64,000 nt of DNA, taken from Niebla homalea (Eukaryota; Ascomycota; Lecanoromycetes; Lecanorales; Ramalinaceae). Under the pieces are notes generated by a model that saw nothing but the letters and a program-made list of their open reading frames with translations, was not told the origin of the DNA and did not search any database. The number at the start of each line of letters is the position of its first letter. The first letter of the stretch is position 1. The DNA lies in contig JAHGAU010000031.1 in assembly GCA_019925105.1 (NCBI GenBank), positions 124,001 through 188,000 of the forward strand, written 5' to 3'. Both the position numbers and the translations under genes were made by a program. Below are positions 37,378 to 48,001 of the stretch, one piece after another.

Positions 37378-38880
37378 ATGCCTCCCGAAGACAACCAACA
37401 TACCAAGGGTTCACCCTCCAACAAAGTCAACCTGCCCTTCTCGGCCCAGGCCAGAGACCCCCTTACTCTCTACGAAAAGGTCGCCCGACGTCTTAATCAT
37501 AAGGGTGCCAAGCACCAGAAGGCTATGGAAACGTATCACGCGTTTCTGAACGAGCTCACCCGCATTTTTCACACTGCAGAAAAGGATAAAATAGCAGAAT
37601 GCATAGCCCACACTCCGCAAAACAACGAAACATTGGTGGGGGCTTGGAAAAAGTTCGCTTCAGGAGCAGATGATAATGATTATACCTTCTTTAATTGGTA
37701 CAACGTGTTGCCATTCCCTGCTGGAGGCGCAATGGAAAGGGCCAGTGGATAAGCTCAAAAGGACAGCAGGAAGTAGCACGGAGTCTCAACGCAGATGCTC
37801 TGGCTGCGAATCATGCGTGAATCCACCAGAGGCCAATTTCAAGGGGGTAATTACTGATCCAGTTGGGAGCCCCTCTACCCAAAGTTTTTTGCCATCCTGG
37901 GCGCCGACTATTGGAAGCTGTGCAACAGGGACCTTCACAAAGATGATCCTCGACTCCTCTACATCATCACCATCAGCTCCCAGTTCGCTCATCTCAAAAA
38001 TCTCCTTAGTGACTATGTGATATTAGGCATGGCGAATAGCAGCCTTTGCAAAATCTGGCGACCAAGTATTTTGGAACCATACAGCCATGGCTTGCTGTCA
38101 TTACCCATGGATTAGTTCTGGATTCAGAGCTCTGTGATCATACGGGATCCTATTGGTCGGCGTTGGCCCCTACAGATAGGGCTTATATCTGCTTGGGGCG
38201 TATGAGCAATGTAATGCCACTCTCACATAGGGCTTGATTGACGGAATACAGGTCATAGAATACGTGATTGCCAATCTCTTCAAGAAAGCGTACGGCATGA
38301 ACGACATTGATGTAAGCCGAGGGTATCATTTGCACAACACACGACTCACGCAAGACGTTGATAGCTCTGATGAGTTTGACTGGTGCTTCAATCCTGGGGA
38401 ATGCCTTGATCTCATTGTTGTATCAACCATGAAACCAGGCACTGATAGTACACCGAAATTGCTTTCGAAAACTGGGCAAGCGAGCTTCGATCATTCTCTG
38501 AGCGCATTCACTTGCCAAGGGCATGCCGCAGTCGGCCGACAAACCCATTGGGTCCAGCGCTCATATGGAAGTCATCAGATCCAGGGGACAGGTCAATTGT
38601 GAGTGTTCGGTATATGCAACGAAAGCCAGGATTGCACGCAGGCCCGGAGATTCAAGGAGTGTCCAGCATGTCTGACGGAAACGATCAGAATGTATTTCTG
38701 GGTATGTATCACTATGATCCTGACCAAGAGTTTACAGTCTTTTATGAAGCACAGCTTTTTTCTCAAAAACAACAGTCTCATATCGGCACGGTCCTCCTTG
38801 AAGCATCAGGTATTTGGAAGTCCTCTGTCATGGCCCGGTGTGCGAGCTCGCTACTCATCACCACTGAAAGAATTGGATGA
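37378..38880 (+). pseudogene. Multiply frameshifted gene of unknown family
   Basis: An ATG at 37378 opens a credible chain (PLTLYEKVARRLNHKGAKHQ, FLNELTRIFHTAEKDKI, TFFNWYNVLPF). At about 37718 an extra C moves the signal to a second frame (L-E-A-Q-W-K-G-P-V-D-K). Near 37868 it moves again to E-P-L-Y-P-K-F-F-A-I-L-G-A-D-Y-W-K-L and on to a stop near 38115. Further coding-like stretches follow in other frames (AYGMNDIDVSRGYHLHN at 38290; FLGMYHYDPDQEFTVFYEAQ at 38698). The shifts are single-base and lack splice sites. It was probably one gene of about 500 codons; the family is not recognised. Confidence 0.55.
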
Positions 38881-39303
38881 GGTGGAGGGTCCTTAAATTT
38901 TCGAGTCTGTGTTCATCATGGGAACAATATACATAGTCGAGTTTGTGACTAGAAGCCTTTCCAAGAATGCAAAAACGATATGAGATCGACGGGGATTGCG
39001 AATACCGCCGAGAGATTGACCGGGCATACAATGGGAGTGTCTATGTTGGAAGATGGGGAGGATGGTTGCGGAGTGGTGTATTGGATTTTTATGCATGGTA
39101 TGCCTGGATCAATTGTTATGTGCAAGGTAGAATGCAGATCGCTGCATACTTCTCTGGGTGAAATAATAGCACACGAGCACAATATTGTGTGGAGAAGAAT
39201 CCTGCTTCACTATGCACAAATATCATCATATCTGGGAACCAAAATCTGCACACACATGCCTATCCCCCCACTGCACCCACCAGCAGCAAAGCTCCTTCGA
39301 CTT

Positions 39304-39519
39304 TTATCTCAACTTGCTGGGGGGCGGTAGTGTCAACCACAGTCCGCCACCATTGCCCTTGGGGGTCCGGATCCGGTTCTTGTACGCCCGGCACTCGGCG
39401 CAGAGGGGCTCATCGTTCTTGGCCTTCGACGTGTCCACTTCCTGCTTGGTCATCGGTCCCTTGCAGAAGGCGCAGATGCTTTTGCTTGTCTTGTGATTTG
39501 TTTTGGTGTCGTTTGCCAT
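39304..39519 (-). CDS. Small CxxC...CxxC zinc-ribbon-like protein
   Basis: A 71-residue protein starting at the ATG at 39519. Two Cys pairs, C-A-F-C and C-A-E-C, 20 residues apart, form a likely four-Cys zinc site; a basic RAYKNRIRTPKGNGGG segment follows. The larger protein encoded at 40049-40642 carries the same arrangement, C-G-T-C and C-K-K-C with a Gly-rich GPTGG segment after it, so the two are probably paralogues. Function unknown. No signal peptide or membrane segment. Confidence 0.6.
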   Translation of the reverse strand: MANDTKTNHKTSKSICAFCKGPMTKQEVDTSKAKNDEPLCAECRAYKNRIRTPKGNGGGLWLTLPPPSKLR

Positions 39520-40048
39520 TGATGTTTGTTTATTGGTAGGGATGGTATTTGATTGGGTAGAATTGTGTTGTGATTGGGGGAAATGTGTTGATGGGAGAAT
39601 ATTGGGGTGGGAAGAGGAGGAGAAGAAATAGTAAAGGCAGAATGCCATTGTTCAGGACAATGTCGCAAGCAGGTTATTGTGCTAAGCGACTCATGGTAGT
39701 CGTTGGCAGTAGACAGAACAATCAGGGTCGAGATCGCGGAACCATGACCGTGAAGACAGTGAATAGCCACTTCAGCGAACAGGAGGCGGCATGGGCCTTG
39801 CGCGGACTCACCCGTATGGAAACGGAGCATCGAGCCAACAAAGACGCAGATTTGGTACTTGAAGATTTATTGTTCGCAACAATCGCATGAATTTCCTGAC
39901 AAAGGATCTGTCCCTGTCCTGGGCATAACCACAGCCATCCGGATCTCTCGCTGTCGTGTCTTTGTTCAACTTTCACTTGACTCGATGCGTCAGACAGCCC
40001 GACACCTAGTCCTCACTCCACGTGATCTGCTGTACATTCGTTGGGTGA

Positions 40049-40642
40049 TCAGATTGGGCTACCTTGATCATCACAGAAGTCTTGCGTGTCTGTCCGGCGC
40101 ATCCTCGAGACATCCACAAAGCCACCGGTGGGACCCTTGATGTATTGATTCTCCTCACGGCGTTTCGCCTGTCCACACTTCTTGCATCGTGGTGGCTCTT
40201 CTCTGGGCAATTGACAGGTGTCCCGTTGCCACTGCCAATCCTCTTGCTCTTGTTGGTTCAGCTGGTTGCGGCATGTACCACACTTGGTCTTCACCATCTT
40301 GATCTTGGCTTGTTGGGGGTGAATGAAGCCAAACGCTTCTCCGTACTGTGTTTTCTTTACACCGACGACTCCAAAGCGGTGTTGTGGGTAGTGGTATACC
40401 GGTGGTGGCTCTTCATACCGTGCTTGCAGTGGTGCAGGGTTTCCCGATTGTCCACGTGGTGCTTCCTGGCCTTGCTGTGGCTTTCTAGGGGGATATCGTT
40501 CCGAGTCCAGAGCATACCGTGCGTGCTCGGGTGATATGTCCCGAGAGAAATTCTGTTGGTCTTGTATTGAAATGTACATTCGGGGAGCGGTACGATGCTT
40601 CTCATCGTAAGAGTCGATCTCCTTGGACGAGCAGCAACCCAT
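40049..40642 (-). CDS. CxxC...CxxC protein with MGCC lipid-anchor N-terminus
   Basis: Single-exon 197-residue protein from the ATG at 40642. It opens M-G-C-C-S-S-K, with Gly2 and Cys3/Cys4 and Ser/Lys downstream, which fits N-myristoylation plus dual palmitoylation and so attachment to the cytosolic face of a membrane (inference from motif). A Pro/Gln-rich linker follows to about residue 110. The C-terminal third has C-G-T-C and C-K-K-C, likely binding one zinc, with a Gln-rich segment between, then a basic QAKRREENQYIKGPTGG stretch like the tail of the small neighbour at 39304. The combination of lipid anchor and zinc ribbon is not a family I recognise. Confidence 0.7.
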   Translation of the reverse strand: MGCCSSKEIDSYDEKHRTAPRMYISIQDQQNFSRDISPEHARYALDSERYPPRKPQQGQEAPRGQSGNPAPLQARYEEPPPVYHYPQHRFGVVGVKKTQYGEAFGFIHPQQAKIKMVKTKCGTCRNQLNQQEQEDWQWQRDTCQLPREEPPRCKKCGQAKRREENQYIKGPTGGFVDVSRMRRTDTQDFCDDQGSPI

Positions 40643-41536
40643 GTTGTGATTTGTGAATGGAACGAGTGATGGAGTACAAGAGGCTGTATACTAAGCGTTG
40701 AGGATGAGAGGCCGGCTCTGTCTTCCGTTTTGTTTTTCCTGAAGAGGAGGTGTAACCCTTTGGTTGCCTGAAAAAAGGGCTCTCGCTGCTGATGTAGTGC
40801 ACCTGGCACCACTTGAAGCAAGTTGTTGAATTCTGTGAAAAGAGTGTACCTGAACACCAAGTCTGTTGATACTCGCCAAAGAAAGCAGAAAAGAGTCGAT
40901 GTGAAGCTGGAAGGGTGCCCAGCACCGTATTATAAGTCAAAGATTGGAAATTGAGCAGGCAAGGAAAACACTCGGAGATGATGAAGGAAGAGAAAATTTC
41001 AGGCGGAGTTGCGCGTCCTTAAGGTCGAGCCCGACACATTGCCCCTGAAACATAAAGGAGGATGTTGTACAACATGCCAGAGGAGCCGCGTGTCAGGCAT
41101 GAGAGGTCAAGAGGCTGGTAACCGCCCACCGCCAGCAGAGGGCAACTTAGGAGACCAACTGGTTTGAGAGATAGTTAAGCGCCTTCTCAAACGTTTTATT
41201 ACAGGCAGGAAAGCAAGAGCTCCGATGCTCCCGCTCAAGCTGTGCTTTTGCCGCTCCTCATCCGTGAGTAAACGAAGTATCGTAGGCCTACACTAGATCT
41301 CAGGTAGCACACTTCGGAAGTGGATCGCTGAATAAATCTCTCATGGATTGCATGACCTTTCAGCTGCTATACTTCACTCACACAGAGAGTATCCAGTGGC
41401 TATCTCCAATCATTGTCCTCCAAATAGTAATTTACAATTATTTCAAAAGTATGACAATGTCTCGTGGCTGCATTTAAAGCCCTGGAAAGAGATATCTTCC
41501 CCCAACCACCTACCGCTGAAGCTACCTTCAAACAAG
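40643..41536. other. Intergenic, no gene seen
   Basis: Promoter of the MGCC gene; no other gene or repeat recognised. Confidence 0.5.
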
Positions 41537-43097
41537 CTACACTTCATTCAGGAATTTCAGGGCTCCTTCTTGCCCATCGCTGGCGTCTGTCTCAATCTTG
41601 TAATGTGAAAAAGACTTGATGACGTCATACTGCTTTTCCTTGGAAAGCCATCGAAAATAAACCATGCCGTTGTCAATACTTTGAGTCTTATAGTGCCTTG
41701 CGTGACGTTCATTACTCGAAGTTGATGGTCGGAACTGGTGACGGGCACCATTAAACCTGAATGTGTAGTTTGGGAGAGCATGCTTCTGGCCGTCGTGCCG
41801 TTCCCCGCAAACTGGGATGTCGTCTTCACTATCATTGTCATCCCCGCTTGAGTCAGATTCCCATTCCTTGACACGGCAGGAGCCGCTCTTGCTCTTCATT
41901 CATCGGGCATTGAGGCGATGGATGTCCGTGTCCAGGATCATCACGCCCTCCAGGCCACCAAGCTGAAATTGGGCGACCCAGCCGTCATGATGGTTTTTGA
42001 AAACCTGCAATGACATCGTGTCGAGGTAACGATTTTGATGCGCTTGCCACTGTATCTCGATATCTTTGCTTTCTATGACATAACGCCCGATGGCGCGTTG
42101 CAATGATGAGCCATGAAAAGCTGGTGAGCTTGAATGCACTTTCGTGTATTGGACGAGGCTTGCAGGGTCAAGCATATCCTTTGGAGAATGCTTGTCTTTG
42201 CCAAAGTCATGCAGCAAGGTAGCAGCTACCTTCTTGTTTTCAACTTCAGAACCTCCTAGGACCAGTATGGTTCGGCCTCCTTCCGAAACACGTGTAGCGC
42301 TCAAATCTAATCCTTTGACGGCTTCAAGCATCCCCTTCATATCGTTTAAATCTATCAAGATCATTGGCGAACTCTCCCTTGCTTAGCCTGCTGGTCCGTG
42401 TGGACCCCAGAAGTGTTTTTGGAGAAATTGATCTCGATCAAGATTGGCCTGGACCGTTTCACTTGAGGCTCTTAGAAACCTCTCCTGGGAGTTCTTGGAG
42501 ACTTGAGACAAGGACTGTGCAGTCTCCGCATTATATTGGTCTGCCAACCGACAATGGATCTCAAGAATCCTCGGTGGCAGACAATCGCACTGTGGGGTAA
42601 ATGGGACGTCAGAAAGATTCATCTTGGGATTGAGAGACTCCGCTAACCTGTCCCGCTTCTACTGCGTCTTTGAGTGACTTCAGGTTCGCTCTCTACTGTG
42701 CATTTGTGTTGGCCGCAAGGTCGTAAAATTCTAGGTGCGCAGAGATCCAGGGTCCCTTGATCAACCGACTTGCTTCTTTCTCGACTCGCTTTCGCTCGGT
42801 AGTATCATCTATCAATGCAGGGTTGAGCAACTCTTTCAGACGTTGCCCGCCTAACCTCTTTACATGAGGCGCCCCGGAGACGAAAAACGCCTGGTTGCTG
42901 TAAGAAAATATTCCATAGTGGATTGCAGGCGGAGCCTCCATGCCAGCAGTCACCACGCCAATGGTATCCGCGAGCTTGTCTTTGAAGGAAGGATTTTCAA
43001 GACGAAGAGAATATGGCCGAGGGTGGGTGAACAAATATTTGGCCGACCTGACCATTCTAAAATGCGGGTAAGGTCGGCCAATAATTCTGTCACCCAC
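41537..43097 (-). pseudogene. Gene with three in-frame stops, paralogue of 43578-44582
   Basis: Two frames join exactly through a 58-bp phase-0 GT-AG intron (42647-42590): exon 1, 43097-42648, and exon 2, 42589-41537, about 500 codons in all. Inside lie three stops, TAG at 42695-42693, TAA at 42385-42383 and TGA at 41902-41900, each one C-to-T change from CAG, CAA or CGA, with coding character and frame unchanged on either side. Exon 2 holds A-I-G-R-Y-V-I-E-S-K-D-I and G-L-E-G-V-M-I-L-D-T-D, clear matches to S-I-G-R-Y-T-V-E-S-K-E-L and G-I-D-G-I-M-L-L-D-T-D of the intact neighbour. There is no good ATG at the 5' end, where an inverted repeat (43017-43103) overlaps the frame. Function unknown. 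Confidence 0.7.
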
Positions 43098-43103
43098 CCT
43101 CGG
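43017..43103. repeat. 87-bp fold-back inverted repeat
   Basis: CCGAGGGTGGGTGA (43017-43030) is the exact reverse complement of 43090-43103, and TTGGCCGACCT (43039-43049) of 43071-43081; the arms pair over most of about 40 bp around a short loop. It sits at the 5' end of the interrupted gene. It could be a small fold-back or MITE remnant. Confidence 0.8.
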
Positions 43104-43577
43104 GCGGTGGGTACCTAGGAGTATACATATTATTGTCTTGGCATGGTGTTTCTTAAAGGCAGTGTTGTGCTGCCTTTCTTCCCCAAATTTGCCTCCAGGG
43201 AGATTGCGAAATTAGTAAGACCGTTTGCTAGTTCAAACACCCTTTGTGAATCGCAAAATTGCTTCCTCAGTATACAAATGAAAGCGACTTTCTGAAAAAC
43301 GCAGAGACTTCGGCTCCTCTGGATGAGACAGATATGCAGGTCTGATCTACGAATTGCAAAGCCAAATCCCACGTACTCTGGACCACCAGATTATTAAGTC
43401 CAAGATTCTTAGTTTCCAGCCTAATATCCCTAAAATTTTGGGCCTGCTGTTTTAGATACCGTCAACCGGACCCATCATCCCAGTACCAGGAGGCGGCACC
43501 GCATTCAAGCAAATTGCATCTGCCAGATCTGTCTGTTCAAATCTGACTTAATGGCTTAATCGTAACCTTCGATCTCA

Positions 43578-44582
43578 CTACATCTCCCCTCCCTCATCTT
43601 CCCAGACACGCGGGGAGAGTTTGGCCCATTTCTCTCCCGGAGATCCCGGCTCCTGACTGACCTTCTTACCCTTCAATGTGATATCCAGGATTGTCCAGGT
43701 ATCATAGAAAACACCTTCATATTCGCTGCATTCCGAATCTAGGAACCTGATGTGACCGATAAAGTCTCCCCCAGGGTCTAGTTGGATCTCCCTATCACCG
43801 CCGGCCCGACCACGCCACATCAGGAACAGTGTATCATGGTTCACTGTAGTAGTAGTAATAAGCTTTGACCACTTTGAATTCGCTTCCCCGTCTGGGGTTA
43901 GCGAGATCGAGCGTTCACGCTTAAGACTCAATGGTGGGAGGCTACCAGGGGTGATGCCCTTGTCGTCAGGATGCTGAACATCTTCTATTTTGACTTTGGT
44001 CTCCTGACTCTCCTCATTCCCATTCTCAGGCATCTCAACACCTAGAAAAAATGCGGAATTAGTACAATTTTTTCAGATGTGAAGTCCCCAAGAGGTCAAC
44101 AAGATCAGAGGAAAGTCTAAGTAAGTGATGCTTCATACAACACATAATCCCAGCAGAGCGATGGACCTAACGACATGTTGCTGGTTTCACTTACTAGCTT
44201 CCTTGTCATTGAATTCCTCTTCCATTTCATCCTCCACAGCCCCAACATCTTCGGAAGCAGAGGTATCCTCGCCCTCGTCGCGTTTTCCCAGCCAGCGAAA
44301 GTAGAGCTCTTCTTCATCCGTGTCAAGCAGCATGATTCCGTCAATACCGCTTATACTGAAGAAGGCCACGAAGCCATCTGCATCCGTCTTTGTGATATTC
44401 AGGGTCATGTCGTCGTAGGGGAAGAAATCTTCGTCAAGTTCTTTGGATTCAACTGTGTAGCGGCCGATGGACTTGTACTTGAGCGCATCGCTTCCGAGCT
44501 TTGAGGTTGGTCTAGCGAACTGCTCGCTGGTCTCACTGCTTGCTCTACTAGCCGCATATTTGGCGCGATATTTTCTGAGCAT
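43578..44582 (-). CDS. Intact member of an unrecognised two-gene family
   Basis: Exons 44582-44195 and 44041-43578 (153-bp GTAAGT...TAG intron) encode 283 residues; the first ATG in the open frame is at 44582. An N-terminal basic segment (MLRKYRAKYAASRASS) leads to S-I-G-R-Y-T-V-E-S-K-E-L, D-A-D-G-F-V-A-F-F-S-I and G-I-D-G-I-M-L-L-D-T-D, then L-Y-F-R-W and an acidic linker across the splice. The second exon ends in a mixed domain with F-L-M-W-R-G and D-T-W-T-I-L-D-I. The first half matches the interrupted gene at 41537-43097. Very acidic overall with Lys/Arg patches; no signal peptide. Function unknown. Confidence 0.65.
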
Positions 44583-44952
44583 TTTTAGCTTTGAATTTGG
44601 ATGCAATGCGGTCTAGAGACAGTGGATAAGAGATGAAGAATGGTACTAGACTGTACGACGAAGAGGCGGCAAGCTAAGAGCTTACCGTGTTCCCTTATTA
44701 GTAGGGTGCAGTCGAAGTGTGACAGCAAAAGTGATCTCAAATTGAGCTATCGAGGTTGTATGTAGTACCTATTGTCAACCCTTGACATGCTAGCAGCGCT
44801 GGAAGGCACCAGAAAGGTTTGAACAACTGAAAATTGGGAGACTTCCGATCAGGAAAAGGTCGTATCTTCCAAGTTATGCCTGGCAGACGTCCCCTGGAAT
44901 TTATTTCAAAAGCTCTAGAGACTATCGCTGGCTTCACGATGCCTCTCAATGC

Positions 44953-45477
44953 TCATCGATGCCATAGGCGCACCCTATCCCTCTCATAAATGCGTTTCGA
45001 GTACCAAGGCGCCCTATAAGCAGGCGCCAAAAGTTCCGAGCGCGTCCATGTAACATTTGAATGTGGCTGTGCGACACAAAGAATTATCAAAAGACACTTT
45101 CGAATTTGGTGCATACTATACCCAATACCGGATTTCTCCCCTACATGTTGCCCTTGCAATCCAACTAGATCACAATTTCCTCGGTCTCCCGACCAGCCCA
45201 AATGAAGTAAAGTGTGATGCGCTTTGAAGTGCCGGACTTCGAAGACGCGTGATTCTGGCGCTTGGGGTTCGCCTCGCGGAATGAATGAATCTACGAATAG
45301 CGGGCAATGTCGCCTGCGATCCTTTATCAGGTGATCATCAGATCTGCTGCATTTGCCAAGAAGCTGCTTATTTTCCTTGAGACGACGGTACATTTCATAG
45401 GTGTTTCTTGCAACCCTATCCATGTTTCGTATCGTGTGCAGCACCGTTGACTCAAGTTTTCGAATGATTTTCTCCAT
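44953..45477 (-). CDS. Hypothetical protein
   Basis: Single open frame of 174 residues from an ATG at 45477. An N-terminal amphipathic, Arg/Lys-rich helix-like segment (RKLESTVLHTIRNMDRVARN) precedes H-T-L-L-H-L-G-W-S-G-D-R-G, which distantly recalls D-T-L-F-L-M-W-R-G-R-A-G-G-D in the second exon of the neighbouring 43578 gene; this may be chance. No family recognised. It could be a gene, a fragment, or an unrelated open frame. Confidence 0.35.
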   Translation of the reverse strand: MEKIIRKLESTVLHTIRNMDRVARNTYEMYRRLKENKQLLGKCSRSDDHLIKDRRRHCPLFVDSFIPRGEPQAPESRVFEVRHFKAHHTLLHLGWSGDRGNCDLVGLQGQHVGEKSGIGYSMHQIRKCLLIILCVAQPHSNVTWTRSELLAPAYRAPWYSKRIYERDRVRLWHR

Positions 45478-45849
45478 GCCATAGAAGCTCTGCGTAATAC
45501 GAAATCATTCCGATTCTACGCTTCACATACTCCTACAATTTTTGTGTTATTTGCTGGTGCAGGTTATTGTCCAGGTACTTGGCTCTGGGTTCAGACGTTC
45601 TGCTCATGTTGTACTGGAAATGTTGCTCTCACTCTGACAAGAAGTTCTCAGACCTCTCGTCCTCCTCATTGAATGCTGGACCTCTAAAGTGTTAATCAAC
45701 GTAGAGTAGAAATTGCTGGTGGGAGAACAATAGGGCAAGCGCAGCCCTGCGTCTAGAGCTAGTTCTAGTCCGGAAACGCGTCGCGAACTCACGACAACGT
45801 CATTTCTTTCTTGGCTCTTTCTCATTGACCTTCACAACAGGTACTAAAC

Positions 45850-47404
45850 ATGGAGGCTGCCGCAGTAGGAATCGTAGCAGAGGAGGTGGTGTCGACCGGT
45901 ATTCAAGCTGGTGTTGTTTATGGTGTCGCTAAGCCTACTCCACCTCTTTCAGCGATGTTCAAAAGGATCTCCAGCGAGACCATCATCCCTCGCATCAACC
46001 ATTCCATCACGGTAATTGATGGCTCAGCCTATTTGTTTGGTGGAGAGACGGCGAATAGCAAGCTCGCGAGTGATGAAGTTCATATCATCGGCTTGCCGTC
46101 TACAGATGGTGGGGAGCAAAGCAAGCCAGACTACAGTGAGGCTGCCCCTTGCGGCAAAGACTGCAGAAGCTAATGATATTGGTGCAACAGAGAGCGTACC
46201 ATCATTGGGCGAGGGCGAAGATGGAAAGACCCCTGGATCAAGGTCAGGGCATACAGCCATTGGCATTGCACATCGCATGTACTTGTTCGGCGGCAGAGGA
46301 GAGGATGGCAGGCCGATTGAAGAGATGGGACGCGTCTGGGTGTTTGATACCAAAACTCTAGGCTGGAGCTATATCGATGCCGTTGACGACAACGAAGCAA
46401 CAATGCCACCAGCTCGCTATCAGCATAGCTGTGTGGCATCAGAACGCCCTTCAGTTCCCTCGCAGAAGCCCTCATACAGCGAATCTTTCACATCCACAAT
46501 GTCCAAACTTCCCAGTCTCGTGAGCGGGACCTCATCCACACCTGCTGCGGATACCCCAATTGTTATGAAAGAAGATCTCTCCTCGGACGCTCACGGCACC
46601 TTGATCGTCCACGGTGGTCTAGCCTCCCCGTCCGGCGCCCCAATGACTGACACCTGGCTCTTCGACATCGCAACTCGGACATGGTCATCTCTTGCTTTCC
46701 TCCCATCTTCGGAAGAGTCTCCAAACCCAGCTTCAGCAGCACTAGCTTTCGCGAACGACATCATCTACACCATTAGCGGGACCTCCCAGTTATCACATGA
46801 CATCTCCAGCATGCCTCTCAAAATCTCCCCTCATCCTTTGAATCCCAACAAGACCTCCATACTAGCGCCTGCCTCTCCGTCTTGGTCACGTAATACTATT
46901 CCCACCAATCCTCTCACACCCGGACCTCAGTCTCGCATTGGTGCCGTGCTCGTGCCTGTGACCTCGGGGGTGGGCCGGCATTATCTGCTTTACTTAATGG
47001 GCGAAAGCGCCACAACCAAAGCGGAAGCCACAACAACCGAGAAGGACGAGACCGCTCCTCCAAAGCCAGCCGAGAAAGAGGAGCAGCCGCTGCTTTTCTC
47101 GGATGCATGGGCTTACGGCCTCCCGCCTCCTACATTGACCCCTGCCGGTCTCAAGGACAAGGCTCGCTCCTCGGTAGGCATGAGTACCCCGCCAATGACA
47201 TGGGCAGAAGTGCGTGTTGAGGCCAATATTGAGGAAACGGCGGAGGAAGGGGCGATGGGGAAGGCGCATCCGGGGCCAAGAGCGTGGTTCGCCGCTGATG
47301 GCTTTAATATGAGCAAGGATGGTGGGAGGGGTGTAATTCTTTGGGGCGGCAGAAACGGTAGGGGTGAGGTGGAGGGCGATGGCTGGGTCGTCAGCGTCGG
47401 ATGA
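45850..47404 (+). CDS. Kelch-repeat protein
   Basis: Starts at AACATGG (45850). Repeats with the Kelch signature (Y-L-F-G-G, M-Y-L-F-G-G-R, L-I-V-H-G-G with D-T-W-L-F-D-I-A-T-R-T-W, G-V-I-L-W-G-G) predict a beta-propeller that mediates protein contacts. A Lys/Glu/Pro-rich loop lies near the end. The two halves of the gene are in different frames. Joining 45850-46135 to 46167-47404 (a 31-bp GTGAGG...CAG gap) restores one 507-residue frame reading PDYKANDIG across the join. A 31-bp intron is below the usual fungal minimum, so the alternative is a one-base frameshift or sequence error at about 46135-46166. Confidence 0.8.
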
Positions 47405-48001
47405 TCACTTGAGCAGGAGTGGATGAATGAAACGCTGAGTTGGAACTATTGCGACGCCGGTCAGGGAGTTACGGGAATACTGCGTGCTACCATGATGTGA
47501 CGATACCTCAAGAGACACGTGGATGGTCTCACAAGTCCGGATGATGGTCTAATTACTGAGCACTAAAACAATACGCATTGCGTCACTCGCCCATCAATAT
47601 CTTTTCGTGCATCATTTCGACGCACCGAACGTGCTTCACAGGATTGTAAGTGTCATTACTTTGCATCATGAGCGCACTGTTTCCACAGAGTCTTGTGTGA
47701 CCGCGTAAGCTTATCACTATAGGCATCTCTCGATCTTCCTTCATCAGCAACTCAACCCGCACTCAGTCTTTAGGAAGATCTCCATAATCAGGAAGCACAG
47801 ATTACGCCATCAAAGCGTCACAAAGTACGGTCCCTCGAGTGTGGGGTATACCCAGGATTGTGTCTTAATACGGTTAGCGTCAAGCTCTCTACTCATGGTT
47901 TGTCAACGCCTTGACATTTCATCAACCCCAAAGAGATCATCCAAAAGCTCGGCTTAAAACACGCAACGTCCGCGTTGATCTTTCACCTCGACCAGGCCAA
48001 G
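47405..48001. other. Intergenic, no gene seen
   Basis: 3' flank of the Kelch gene and upstream region of the 48002 pseudogene. Nothing recognised. Confidence 0.5.

Noticed and set aside
41900..41902. Possible programmed stop readthrough at TGA
   Set aside because: The following base context is not a known strong readthrough context, and two further stops in the same gene favour decay.
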